Source: Hyphodiscus hymeniophilus
Lineage: Eukaryota; Ascomycota; Leotiomycetes; Helotiales; Hyphodiscaceae
Reading direction: 5' to 3'
NCBI GenBank assembly: GCA_016508695.1
Contig: VNKQ01000012.1
Coordinates: 1 to 64,000 of the forward strand
DNA: 64,000 nt
In this document: positions 42,101 through 53,524 of the stretch, piece after piece
Position numbering within the stretch: the first letter of the stretch is position 1
Layout of the letters: each line of letters opens with the position of its first letter
Notes under the pieces: model-generated
Database searches by the model: none
What the model saw: only the letters and a program-made list of their open reading frames with translations
Told to the model about the DNA's origin: nothing
Made by a program: the position numbers and the translations under genes

Positions 42101-43071
42101 AGCAAGCACTCGCGATTACAATAGCTCCGTCTCAGTAGACGCAGCAGTGAACTTAGGCAAAGGTCCGATGCGTAGGACATTGTGATAGTAAACACCGCGA
42201 TTGGCATGTGAAGCCGCATGTCAGCCTTGAGAAAATTTGCGATACAGAGCCGCAAACGCAACAGACGTGGAGCCTCTTCGGGCTTGCGCTTGGCTGTCTT
42301 GCGAGACGCAGGTGTCATCTAGCCACTTATTGATATTTGTAAGTATCAAAAAAGCTTGACCTCAACACAAACGCTACATTGAACAGCCTCTGATACGAAA
42401 TAATAGGTAGACCATGCGATCTCAACTGTCTGAAGGCCAGGGTCAAGTGGGGGTGTTCACACCAGCAAGACTCTGTACCCACCCGACTCCACCTACACAA
42501 GTTTCCCGAATATATTACTTCACTAACAGCAAAACAATGATGGTGTCTACTACCCCTTCCCGGACAAGAGATCAGCAAGTAAAGTTCGCTGTTCTTCGAG
42601 ATTCCTGTCATGTGTAAGCTCAGCCCCAGCCAAGGAAGTTGCTCATTGGCCGAGTCTTCAGAAACGGCCCAGTTTCTACGCGATGAAACGATTCTCGATG
42701 CAGAGCTTGGTATGCGATCTGAGGTATCAGTCACAAATCAACGTCGAAGAAATCCGGCTTTGTCTTGCAACCAGTTGGTGATTCGTGATTTTTTCATGCA
42801 CACGTTTGCAAAATGGAGGCAGTGGAGGACTTGGCATATCGCGAGGCACTCAAAGAGGCTGATTCGTTCGCATTGTGAATGGCGAGCTAGAGATGGTTTT
42901 CAGCTATATATCTACGTTTGTCGTCCGATGGACCGTCATCAAGTCCACGAGGCTAGATTTTGATTCTCTGCAAGCATAGGTATGCTGCTTCAACCACTGC
43001 TCTGCCACAACAATAGAGTATATGACACTGACGATGACTAGCATAGGAACACTCAGCTATCAATAACAAGC
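39192..43071. other. Large gene-poor region
   Basis: About 3.9 kb with no gene that I can support. The longest frames (such as 42610-42963 and 42327-42734 on opposite strands) lack motifs and conserved-looking composition. One short frame at 41997-42185 (starting MNYEDARSKF) has protein-like composition but no other support. Composition is normal rather than AT-rich, so it is not an obvious RIP-degraded repeat. It could host long non-coding transcripts. Confidence 0.4.
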
Positions 43072-43361
43072 ATGGATTCATTCCTCAAGAAATTCACCTC
43101 GTCCTCGTCTTCGAAAAACACCGTCATCATGAAGGCGGATGACAGTTACATGAAAGGAACCAGGTACGATGGCCCGGCGAACGAGTGGATAACTAAACCG
43201 AGTCCGAGGCCGAAACCTGTGAGTCGTGGCGCATTTTGCAAGTCACCTGTTCAGATTCTGATGAGCTCGCTCAGGAGAAAGAGTTCTCGGGTGCTGTTGG
43301 GGGAGACATGGGCTCGCGTTCGGAGGGGGGCATGCTGAAGTGGTTCCATTCCCGCCATTAG
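43072..43361 (+). CDS. Small intron-containing hypothetical protein (77 aa)
   Basis: Exons 43072-43218 and 43275-43361 are joined by a 56-nt intron with a GTGAGT donor, a CTGAT-like branch site and a TCAG acceptor, giving an in-phase 77-residue protein. It begins MDSFLKKFTSSSSSKNT, continues with a Pro/Lys stretch (KPSPRPKP) and a Gly-rich acidic segment (EFSGAVGGDMGSRS), and ends MLKWFHSRH. There is no signal peptide or membrane segment. Without the intron the frame is longer but ends in an Arg-rich run unlike the first half. The family is unknown. Confidence 0.5.
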
Positions 43362-43767
43362 AAATACGGAAAGAGGGGCTGATTTCAAACTGGGGAGAAA
43401 CTGGCTTGTCGATTGTCGGTCATGAAACAGCAATAGCCATATCGTTTGAATGTAAAGTGTAAAACTTGATTTGATGCGTTGCCTTCGACATTCTGAAATC
43501 TTGAGTGGTGGGCTGCGAGACTGAAGTCTTGGCAGCCTTGCTCCGCCCCAACGCCGAAACCCTGGGCGTTAAGCACGAGGACATAGGCTGCCTCTGTAGA
43601 CAATTATCAGGCAGAAAGTAGACAGCTCACCGAGTAAATTGTGGAGTGAATGCTACAATTTATGTCTTCTGCCAATTGAAGAATGATATCCAAACCAGCT
43701 TCCAAGAATGACCTCGACCAGCAGCTACCTGACTACCTGAGTAGTAAAAGTCCAGGTACTACACGAC
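43362..43767. other. Intergenic region upstream of DUF6594 gene
   Basis: About 400 bp of promoter-like sequence. No gene was seen. Confidence 0.5.
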
Positions 43768-44910
43768 ATGCCAACGTCTCTGCCAACACCCGAGAACGAG
43801 CCTTTACCCAAGCATAGAGCAGCGAGAATACTAAGCAGCGTTAGAGCTTGGTTCAAGAAAAGTCTCCCCTCTGTACCATCCTCTACTGTGGAGAGTATAG
43901 ACGATCGATATGACCACTTCATCACGAATAAACGTAAGAAGCGGACCACCGCTCCCAGCCTCCTCTCTGCACCAGCTAACCAAGAGCATGGCATGGAAGT
44001 GGAAGATCTCCCAGGGGGATACCCACAGCTCGCAGGCTACATAAACGCAGATATCAACACGAAGCTCTTCCGCCGCTTCACCTACCTCCGTACCCGCCTC
44101 CTGCTATACCACCAAGCGACACTCACCGATCTCGAAGCGCAGCTGTCAGATCTCGACAACGCATCCGCCTCGAGCGCCCCGCTGCTCAACTGGTCCCTCA
44201 CGCACGACCGTCGCGCAGACGGGTGTCCCCAGCGTGTGCAGCTGCTCGCAGAGATCGCAGACGAGCTCTCGCGATACGATGCGCTGCTCCTCCGGGAGAA
44301 CAGCATCAGCAGCATCAAGACCGCGCCGCGCCGCTTCCACCGCAGCCTGTTCGACTGGGTATGGAACGAGAAGCCGCTGGTTCGGCGGGACCAGCGTTTT
44401 GTGTTTCACCGCGACGACTTTCTCGCCGTGGGGCTGGGCGAGGAGTCGTGGTTCCTGGGCTTCACGCACAAGGTCCGCCTCCTGATGCCGCGGAGGATAG
44501 CGATGGTGAGCCCGCGCCCACACGTTGCGGAACAAATGTGTATCTGCGGAGTTGTAGGAAGGAAAGAAATGAGGCTGATTGATGCGTGCTAGGTCCTCTT
44601 CGCGCCCTCCACCAACGAACCGCAGACGCAGAACGAGGATATCTCGGCCTTGTCCAACTCGAAACTGGCCGTCTTTGCAAAGGTCCTGCTAGCGTCGGCT
44701 TCGACCGCTTTCCTAATCCTTCCCTGCGTGCTGCTGTTTCTCATTGACATGTCGAAGAACACGCAGGCCGTGTTGTCATTTGTCGCGGTTCTGCTCTTCT
44801 CGCTTGCCATCTGCATCTTCACCAAGGCGAAACTGCATGAGGTTTTCGTGGCCACGGCTGCGTATGCAGCTGTTTTGGTGGTCTTTCTTGGCTCGCAGCA
44901 GATTTCTTGA
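43768..44910 (+). CDS. DUF6594-domain membrane protein
   Basis: Fungal-specific protein of unknown function. Exons 43768-44505 and 44593-44910 give 351 residues. The domain starts at GGYPQLAGYINADINTKLFRRF near residue 84, followed by LRTRLLLYHQATLTDLEAQL, a coiled helix typical of the family. The C-terminus has three hydrophobic helices: FAKVLLASASTAFLILPCVL, AVLSFVAVLLFSLAIC and VFVATAAYAAVLVVFLG. This matches the family plan of a soluble helical domain plus C-terminal membrane helices. The middle of exon 1 is markedly richer in G/C at third positions than its neighbours, which could reflect expression level or a different history. Confidence 0.85.
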
Positions 44911-45270
44911 TAGAGTTGAGGCTTGTAGCTTGAAAGAGACTGGGCGGCTTAAGGGTAAAGTTATGTTGACTGTGTATGTTACTGCCGCATGGCGACATAG
45001 GGCGAAGAATAGCCCCGAATGGCTGTGCTGACCAGTAATAAACAAAGTTCAATTGGGGGGCTAGCTTTTCACGTGAAGTTCCTACTTAGGAAATGCAGAA
45101 AGCTGACGGTTTGAGAGAAACCAAACTTTTGTATTCCAGCGCTGATCAGGTACGACTCAATCGTCCTTCGCGCAGTAAAATAATCCGCTCACTCTGACAT
45201 GGTATCGTAACAAACACCTTTCCAAACTCCAAGATCGATCCCCATATCTCCAAGCTTCCAAGCCGTCACA
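44911..45270. other. Short intergenic region between convergent genes
   Basis: The 3' flanks of the DUF6594 and malic enzyme genes. No feature was recognised. Confidence 0.5.
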
Positions 45271-47530
45271 TTAAAACTTAGGATCGTAGACTTGCTTCTT
45301 GATCCAAGCAGTAAGTGCCACATCTCCCCACTCCTCCCATTCGACCCAAGTCTCTTCGGGTAACATACTAACGCCATCTCTCCTCGCGCACTTCATGACC
45401 TCCCGAGCAACGATCACGCTTGCATCTCGCACGCGCTCGATCTTGGGATAGATGAGTCCCATACGGATCTCTTCCTTATTCAGGCACCCGGAGAGAGCCG
45501 CTGCTGATGTATACACCATCGTGTCGGTGACACGGGAAGCCTTAGCCAAGATAGTGCCCAGCCCAAGTCCGGGGAACACGTACCTAACGCAGATTAGCAA
45601 ATGCGCAGGAGTGGCAAAGGTTGGCACAACTTACACGTTGTTTCCTTGATTGGGATAGTAGGTGGTCGCCATATCTCCATTTTTAGTCGTGAATGCCGAG
45701 AATGGAGAGCCAGACGCGAAGATAGCAGATCCTTCAGTCCAAGTGATGGCTTGCTCAAATGTACATTCTGCTTTAGTCAAGGGGTTGCTCAGGGGGAACA
45801 GAATGGGTCGTCGCCCAAGTCCTCCTGCATCCACCGACATTTTCAAGGCGCGTACAACGGACTCGGTGAATACTCCGAATGTGGCAGTCAGGCCGATAAG
45901 CGCGGTTGGCTTGACGTAGGCAATAACATCTTCGAGACTGCTGAACTGATGGCCGTTGTTATCAGTTCTAGCAAAGATCTTTTTGTGTTGGGCAAGTTTG
46001 TCTCCGCGGTCCATGGTTACAAGACCTTTGGTATCGACAAGGTAAAATTTATCCCGGGCTTCCTTTTCTGACAGACCACGCCGAGTGTAGTATTCCATCA
46101 CTTGCTTTGCGACACCAACACCAGCTGAGCCAGCACCCATGAACACGAGCTTTTGGTCCTCCATTGGAACTCCTGATAGATTGACAGCACCCATATATCT
46201 AAAAGGTCAGCAAGAGTATCCAAGTGGGTGGATTGAGCTTACCCGGCCAACACAACAGCTCCAGTTCCCTGGATGTCATCATTGAAACACTTCTCCTTCT
46301 TGTATCTGTCGAGGTATTGGAATGCCTTCTCCGTCTCAAAATCTTCGAATTGAACCAGCATGTTGGGGTAAACCTCTTTCACGGCAGCCATGAACTCATC
46401 CATAAATTCCAACGCGACTTCTGGAGAGACTCGCTTTTGTCGGAGGCCCAGGTATAAAGGATCCCGGAGGTTATCTTCATTCGCCGTACCGCAGTCCAAG
46501 ACAATTGGGAGGGTCTTCTCAGGATGGATTCCCGCTGCGGCAGTGTAAAGGGCCAGTTTTCCAATCTGAATTCTAGTATCAGCATAAATATCAGCTAGCT
46601 AGCTTATTAAAACATACCGAAATGCCAACACCGTTAACACCGAGATCTCCTAGACCAAGAATACGAGACCCATCTGTGACAACGCAGATCGATGGGTTTG
46701 GATAAGGCCAGTTCCGCAGAATGGTAGCAATTGACTTCCGTTGCTTGATAGAAATATACAAAGCTTCCGGTCTTGTGTAGAGGGTCGAGTATTGAATACA
46801 GACATCTCCAATTGTGGGTGTATAGACCAGGGGCATCATCTGAGCAACATGATCGATGAGGAGACGGTAGAAGAGGTCGATATTATTGGCCTTAATGGAG
46901 GAGAGATATAGGTATTTATCGACATTGGTGCCCCGGCTGTTGATCATTCGTAGAGCTCTCTGGCATTGGGTATCCATGCTCTCGAGGACATGAGGTACGA
47001 GACCAGTGAGGTTCTTGGAGACGCGTTCTTCAGGACTGAATGAAGTACCTGGAGAAGGAAAATATGTTAGCAGAAGTCCGCGGAAATGGTGGAACATCTG
47101 CCCAATGTGTCCGATTCGTACCTCTGTTCCATAACGGCTCGCGAAGGATTTGGTATCCAGCTGCTTGTGATTTGGGCGTATATTCTGTCTCATGGTACTG
47201 CTTAACAACACCAAAATGGTCTTGGGCATATCCCCGCAGATGGTCGAGGGAAGACATTCTCATCTGTGCCTCGATTGCTTCGATGTCGACGGCAGCCATT
47301 GGGTTAAACGGACTTGATATCCTTCTACTGGAGAGAGACATTCGTTTGCTGACTGTGGTTGCCGAGGATCTGCTGGTTGTGGAAGAGGGTGAGGATGATC
47401 TTGGAGTAGAGAGTTCGGAGCTCGATGTGCTGTATGAATTGTACGAGGCCATTGGAAAAGTTATGGAGGGAAGGAAACGGGAGAAGGCAAAGGTTCTGGG
47501 CACGGCAGACATGATATAGGAGGAGGACAT
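45271..47530 (-). CDS. NAD(P)-dependent malic enzyme, probably mitochondrial
   Basis: Oxidative decarboxylation of malate to pyruvate. Exons 47530-47122, 47048-46618, 46565-46243, 46198-45635 and 45583-45271 give 679 residues. The catalytic tyrosine region is LVYTPTIGDVCIQYS, followed by DGSRILGLGDLGVNGVGIS, the metal-site stretch QFEDFETEKAF with CFNDDIQGTGAVVLAG, and the nucleotide-binding GAGSAGVGVAKQV. The C-terminal part includes FPLSNPLTKAECT and VFPGLGLGTILAKASRV. The N-terminal 100 residues are rich in Ser, Arg and Thr and nearly free of acidic residues, as in a mitochondrial presequence. Another ATG at 47512 is possible. Cofactor choice (NAD or NADP) was not decided from sequence. 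Confidence 0.94.
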
Positions 47531-47754
47531 GGAGCGAGCCTGTCTGTGAACATGTTTCAAGTTTGTTTTGGTTCGTTTTACTTTGGACGAGGTAGGAGGG
47601 AAGAAGCCGGAGGAGAGAAATGACACACGAGTAGCCCTGGGGTTCGAGTTTCGTTGGGGTTTCGATAGTTGTCGTTCGTGCGCTAGAACTTTAGTAGGGA
47701 GTCGGGAGTCGGGAGTTCGGGGTCCGGACCCCAGGATCCCAGAGCTTATGAGTG

Positions 47755-48035
47755 GGGTTCAGACCAATGGCAGCATGCCTTCTGGGGCCTATTATATTAA
47801 CCCAATTTAATATCTCGGGATTAGAGACTTAAGCGGAGGATAAAAGTATAGCGCGGGAGTATAAGTATTAATAAGTTGAATTTATAAATTATTAAAGACA
47901 GGAAGTAAGAGAGGGAAGAAAATATTAAGAGAAGCTTTTATATAAGTAAATAATCTAATTACTTTTATACTAGACTTTATATATTATGTTATCCTCTTAT
48001 ATATATTCTCTAATATAATATAATATAATAACGCC
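47755..48035. repeat. Dispersed repeat copy 1, heavily AT-shifted
   Basis: From GGGTTCAGACCAATGGCAG onward this aligns, in the same orientation, with 52086-52340. Most differences are C-to-T or G-to-A in this copy: for example CCGGTTATATCGACCCGA becomes CTATTATATTAACCCAA, and ACTTCCATACTGGACT becomes ACTTTTATACTAGACT. That is the signature of repeat-induced point mutation. No coding capacity is visible. The element type (LTR, MITE or other) is unknown. Confidence 0.75.
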
Positions 48036-48261
48036 CCTGACAAGGTGAAAATAAGCCAATAACACTTTGTCGTCGCTCGTACATCTTCACTTTATACTAT
48101 AGAAATGCCAAATACTAGAGTTATCTCGGCATTGATAAACCAATTTCTACATTTTTATCCACGCTCCACGCAGACAGATCCCCCTTTCATTGATCTGCAG
48201 GACTAACCTTGAGATGTAGGTACTGAGGGATTTCGGAACGACCACTCCCTTTGTTTGGCCG

Positions 48262-48490
48262 GCGCATTCGAGGACGAGGATCAAGCTCTCCCTACCCCCA
48301 ACGAACCCAAATAGCAGCACCATCTGGTGCATCGCTTGGCATAGTCCTTACGCAGGCTTTGAAGACTAATGATGTTCAACTCCTCGAATCGTGCCTCCAT
48401 AGGTACCTCAGATACCACTACCATCCGCGCCACGATCCAAAAACTGTTTCTTACCAACACAAGAGTAGGTCGCCGTCGTCGAGCGGTCTC
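48262..48490 (+). pseudogene. Fragment of UTP5/WDR43-like rRNA-processing gene
   Basis: Three short blocks in three frames line up with the C-terminal region of fungal Utp5 (a WD40 protein of the small-subunit processome). The first is AFEDEDQALPTPNEPK, the second APSGASLGIVLTQALKTND continuing QLLESCLH, and after a frame change DTTTIRATIQKL. The order and spacing are right for the Utp12-type domain, but stops and shifts separate the blocks, and the WD40 repeats and downstream domain are missing. It is a truncated copy near the RIP-affected repeat. A functional copy must exist elsewhere, because Utp5 is essential in yeast. Confidence 0.65.
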
Positions 48491-49731
48491 AGATCCTTAT
48501 AACAGCCCCTCGCCTGGCCGTCCCCGCCCCCACACTCCGTCTCTGTCACCAAACCTTAGTCCGGACGGCCGATTCTGGAATGTGCATTTGAAGGCTTGAT
48601 GGTCAGGGACCGATCAGACGTTTGTGATGCCAGAACGTCAGGAGTCTTGCCATCAATAGCAGGTTCATTCTGGTGAGGAACTTCATAGTGGCTCTGGTGG
48701 GGATCGTGTAAACGACGAGCCATTATACATTCGAGAGGATATTTTTCGTTGACCAAGATGTCATTCGATGGCCAGCTCTGGAGTTATTTATCAAGAAGGA
48801 AAAGGGTATACCGCCGGAATCACTGGACTCATGTTTATCCCACTCGCACTATGAGTAACCACCTCGTCAGCATTCTCGCCGCTCGTTAACAAGCATTACT
48901 GCCACCCCACAGGTCGAACAGCAACTGCAAATCCAGGAACTCCACATGCAAAATAGATTTCCCTTAAAGTAAAGCCCCATTCTACGGGCGTCTATCATAT
49001 AACGGCCCGTCACATAATACGCTATACAATACTGGCTCACCACCCCCGCACTTCTGAGCGTCGGCATTTGTATATAGACCGAATCCCATTTGACTAGCGT
49101 GTTCGCCCCTGCATAAGCTCGGAAACGTACCCAATACAGTATCAATCCGGCATACTAGTGCAAACAGGCTGGTAGTAAGCACTTCAAAGACTACACACGT
49201 GGACTTTGGATAGGAACTTCGGAAACGAACTCATCAACAATCTGGTATTCATATACTGGTGCAAACACGCTACAACGCTACAGTAATATAAGCACTACCA
49301 GAGGCCATGCACTTTGGAAACAACCTTGCTGTGTTAATATGGATTCGGCAGCGTCGGGTTTTGGTATCCTGCCGATCTTGCCATTGGTAAAAAGCCTCAC
49401 AAAGCCTGGGAGTATTTGTGTTATCGAAGGTATGAGGGATGGAAAGTTCGTATTGGAAGGCTTGATGACAAGACAATGTCAAGTAGTGGGTTCTTTGCAG
49501 TATCCGTACTACCCGTAGCTGCGGTGGTGGACGTCTGGTCTACCTACAGTATGCATGTATTTATGAATATAAGCTCGCTAATCAAATAGCCTATTAAGTA
49601 TACCATTATAAAGAGATGTGCACTTTCCACGGGGAATCGTCTCTTTATGCTTCTCCGCATGGCAGTGGTCTGAATCTCTACCTTACCCTCACCTACACAA
49701 AGCCCAGCAGAACATTTGCATTCCGATTATC

Positions 49732-51379
49732 ATGAAGAGCCCTCTGCTGCCGTTCGCTCTGGCCCTGGCGCCGGTCTTGGTGGCCGCTCAAGGTCCCACT
49801 GTCGACCTTGGTTATGCTACGTATCAAGGCGAGTTGAGCAACGGCTACAATCAATTCCGTGGTGTACGCTATGGGGATCAACCCGCACGTTTCGCGGCTG
49901 GCAGTCTCCCTCGAACCGAGTCTGGCGTCCAGGACGCTACTAAAGACGCTGCGCAATGCTACAATCAGGGTGTTTCGCAGGTCACCAACGGGCTGTCCGA
50001 AGATTGCCTGTTTGTCAACGTTTATACACCTGCAGATGCTACTTCCAGCTCGGGTCTTCCGGTCGTCGTCTGGCATACTGGCGGTGGTTTTCAATCAGCA
50101 GCGAGCTTCGACCAGGATCCGACGGATCTGGTGAATGCCGGCATCGTCGTGGTCTCTATCCAGTATCGATTTGGCATCTTCGGTGTGCTGTGCAGCGAGA
50201 CTCTCGCCGAGGCCAACACAGTCGGGACGCCTGCAGTAGCAGACTCACACCTCGCCTTGACGTGGGTTCAGGCACACATTTCCGCTGTAAGTCATCTGTT
50301 TATACTTATTTTCTAGTACTGTAGCATGTGCCTTGTTCAGCAAACAGATAACTGACACTTGATATTGCGAGTAGTTTGGTGGAAGTCCGTCCAAGGTCAC
50401 CATATTTGGACAGAGTGCCGGCGCCCAGCTTGCAATGACACAACTCTTAAACCCCGCAAACCAAGGTCTCTTCCAAGCCGGCTTATTTTTGTCCCTCCCC
50501 ACACTTCCAGCACGGTCCGGGCCGCATAATGACTTCATGTGGAGTGCTCTGATGGGCAACCTTGGCTGCGGCGCTACAGCCGATGGCAACACTGCCGAGA
50601 ACGACGCCGCCCTGTCATGTGCGCAGGGCAAGCCGCTCAGTACAGTTCTACAATCCAACCAGGGCATCCAATTCCCTCAACCAAATACAACTGGGCAGGC
50701 AGACTTCTGCTACTCGCCCTGTCTTGCTGGCGACTTGATTCCGAACCGATACTATGCCACTTTTGAGAATGCAGGCTACGTCAACGTGCCAATGGTGTTC
50801 GGCTTCAACACTGACGAGGGACGCGGCCTTTCACCTGACTCAGGTGCCGCGTCTGCGCAAGCCGTGCAGCAGTTCTTTTTGAATCAGTATTCGTTCCTAC
50901 CGCAAGCGTCTCTCAACGAGATCACGACTACCTATACGCCGACCGCTTTCCCACCGAATGCGCAAAGCAACGAAGCCGCATGGGGCGGAGCTGCCAGAAC
51001 CGCTTGGGGCGAAGCACTGGTGACCTGTAGTGCCATCAATGTTGCACAGTTGGCAGCTGGTCATGGAACCAATGTTCATGTTTACAATTGGAACGTCCCT
51101 GACGGGACCTTGCCATCCACGCATGGCGACGACATAGGAGGTGTCTGGAACTCGGGTCAATTGTTTGACTATGTCACATCATTCATTAAGACCTTCGACC
51201 CCAACCAAGAGAAAGCTTCGGGCCAGCCAACGTGGCCTGCTTTTACGCCCTCAGCACCGCAGGTATTGAATGTCACCAATGATAACAGTGCTTCCGGATT
51301 GGCTATTACAACGCTGCCTGCGGCCCTGGTACAGAGATGCCAGTTGTGGCAAACTTTAGCACCCGAGATGGAAATCTGA
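49732..51379 (+). CDS. Secreted type-B carboxylesterase/lipase family protein
   Basis: Alpha/beta-hydrolase predicted to be secreted and cleave esters. Exons 49732-50286 and 50375-51379 give 519 residues. A clear signal peptide (MKSPLLPFALALAPVLVAAQ) opens the protein. Then come SEDCLFVNVYTP (conserved type-B motif with a disulfide Cys), an oxyanion-hole loop WHTGGGFQSA in place of HGGG, and the nucleophile elbow FGQSAGAQ with Ser near residue 200. The acidic residue is probably in FNTDEGRG and the catalytic His in LPSTHGDDIGGVW. The ATG at 49732 is chosen because it starts the signal peptide. The gene is flanked at a few kb on both sides by copies of a RIP-affected repeat, so it sits in a repeat-bounded island. 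The substrate is unknown. Confidence 0.9.
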
Positions 51380-53255
51380 GAGAAGGTTGCGAGATCTCAT
51401 GATGTTGTGCAGACTTTTTGCGTTAAGTGTGTGTAGTCATAGAGTCTGTACCAATGGTGTAGAATGTCATAGTCAAGCGAAGACATCAAAATCGAAGTAA
51501 ACATACTTTGTGAACAACTCTCCAAATTGATACACTCGACTAACAGCTCCTAAACACGTCCAAAGAAGAAGGTCTCTTAATACCCTGGGACTCATGATTT
51601 AAACCTAATCGAGAGGGTATAGAATATTATAAATATGCAAGGTTTATTTACTACGTATTAATATTAAGAGAATTGATTTGGAGTTATTTTGATTCCTACA
51701 ACCTAATCGGGGCAAGTAGAGGTAGTAGGTAGGGACCCCCTACTAGCGGTGTTACTTAACTTTACCGCTACACCTCCGTACACTACTAAACTCGTATACT
51801 ACGCTCTGCCTAAGGTATTAATTACAAGAGTAGGAATACCAAAATGTAACAGGCTATACCGACTCAAAGAACAACTAATTAAGTTACTAATTACTTTATT
51901 ATAACTTTGAATTAAATAGAGGGTTACTAGAATTAATTTTAGGGAGATAGAAATAATAAAGAGAGTAATACTTAAGAATAAACCTCTATAATTAGTCTAA
52001 AGTACTCGCTTAACTTGAGCGCCCGGCATGCTACTGCCTTAAGCAGGTGGTACACGAGTTCAATAGCGTAAGGGCTAGTATAAGTCGGGTTCAGACCAAT
52101 GCCAGTATGCCTTCCGGGGCCGGTTATATCGACCCGATTTAATGTCTCGGGACTGGAGACTTTGGCGGAGGATAAAGCATGGCGCAGGGGTAAAAGTACA
52201 ATACTAGTAGGTTGAAGTCATAGACTATTAGGGAGAGGAAGGGAGGGAAGAAACGTTAAGAGAAGCTTTTATGCAGGTAGACACTTCCATACTGGACTGA
52301 CTCACTGCGCTGCGCTGTGCTCTCGTACAGCATAACACGACATCTGGGTTTAGTCTAAGGTTATTGGGATGATGATACAGATACAAATTTAGATACAGAA
52401 CTCAGGACTTAGGAGATATCGGACGGTGTTCAGGCCTGATGTGACTCCGAACTTCTGAAGCTTCTCGCGTGTCGGTCCGCTGTCCGCCACTAATTACCCC
52501 TGTAGCAGCAGGGCATGACAGGATAGCTTAGGAGTCAGACCCCTACAAGTCAGGCTCCTTCTACCGCCCGACTGCGCACTAGCAGTGGGTGTCATTCCGA
52601 AAGGTTCCGAATCTTTGGTTACAAGTGGTTACAGGACAATAAAGAAGCGAGGAGTAAGAAATAAGAGGTAAGGAACGCCTTCTACAGCAAAGTTTGAGGC
52701 AGGTATTTTCCAGCATCCCAAGCTCTCATAACAACAAAACAGCATCAGAAGGTCCCCCGAGCATGCCTCGTGAGCGGGATGGGCCATCACCCGCATATTA
52801 AATCGCTCAGATGAGCCATCGCATAATCTAAGAAGCAAAGGCGCGAATTCCCAAACAAACCCCCATGGGACAAGGTACCAACAGCACGGTTCAAAGAGTG
52901 GCATTGTAGAGGCCACTCGGAAGTTCTGATACAGGCCCATTTTCTTCTGGCCTTGTCCAGATTCATGCAGCATCTGTCTTGAAATGCTTTCCAACCTTCT
53001 TATTCTTTTTCTTTTCTTGCTTACGAGGCTACGGTACAAGCTTCAATAAGTCTATGGAGCTCGGGATGCGGGGTACACGGAAGCATGTTTACACTGTGAT
53101 GTCTTCCCTGCTGGCCTGCTTGTCCTCATCACTCTTTCATTCGTTTGACTCACTGCTTCGAGTGACTTTCGTATCCAGAACATCTCTGTACATTCCTCCT
53201 ACATCCTAAAAGCTTAGTCCATTACCTGAGGCAGCCCGCCTCGATTTCGCCCGTT
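51380..53255. other. AT-rich, repeat-bearing intergenic region
   Basis: The stretch 51595-52030 is AT-rich and contains many TAATA/TTAAT words, as expected of mutated repeat DNA. It is followed by repeat copy 2. The stretch 52340-53250 returns to normal composition. Open frames near 52629-53039 carry no recognisable motif. Confidence 0.5.
52086..52340. repeat. Dispersed repeat copy 2, less mutated
   Basis: Direct-orientation partner of 47755-48035, starting GGGTTCAGACCAATGCCAG. It keeps CpG and GC-rich segments (such as CTGCGCTGCGCTGTGCTC) where copy 1 has TA-rich sequence, so it is closer to the ancestral element. Confidence 0.75.
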
Positions 53256-53524
53256 TCAATGTCTCACTCCACAAGACATATTTCTCCTCCTACCAGGGTC
53301 CGGTCGAGGTGCATTGGTTTCCTTATTGTTCTTCCTTCGAATCTCAGCCCTCATGTCCAGCATATAACGGAAGAGGATCATGGCGCTGGCAAGGTAGATG
53401 ATACAACCAAGGACTGTAAGGGCGAGGCAGAAAGAATCGAACGCTGGAGGTATCGTTTCGGCTGGGCGACTGCCATGGCGCCACAGAAATACTGCAATGC
53501 TGGAGACATCGTTTCATTAGACAT
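53256..53524 (-). pseudogene. Small membrane protein gene with a broken frame
   Basis: On the reverse strand an 85-codon open frame (53513-53256) encodes a protein-like sequence: VFLWRHGSRPAETIPPAF, one hydrophobic helix (FCLALTVLGCIIYLASAMIL), then FRYMLDMRAEIRRKNNKE and a basic tail. This frame lacks an upstream ATG and is preceded by TAA TGA. A well-placed ATG (CAAGATGTCTAATG, 53524) lies just upstream but one frame off. No GT donor exists between them to allow splicing. Either a real one-base lesion or a sequencing error has broken the gene. The family was not identified. Confidence 0.45.

Larger units (their letters stand above)
47531..49731. other. Intergenic region with RIP-like repeat and a gene relic
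   Basis: About 2.2 kb. It contains the first copy of an AT-shifted repeat (47755-48035) and a UTP5-like fragment (48262-48490), both listed separately. The part at 48500-49600 shows no supported gene. The last 120 bp, with a pyrimidine-rich leader, is the carboxylesterase promoter. Confidence 0.55.

Noticed and set aside
42327..42963. Overlapping 117- and 135-codon frames on opposite strands
   Set aside because: Neither has motifs, splice structure or conserved-looking composition.
47531..47626. Upstream extension of malic enzyme
   Set aside because: It requires a GTG start. The ATG at 47530 already begins a plausible mitochondrial presequence.
52629..53039. 136-codon reverse-strand frame
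   Set aside because: No recognisable motif or splice context, and odd composition rich in Cys, Leu and Phe.
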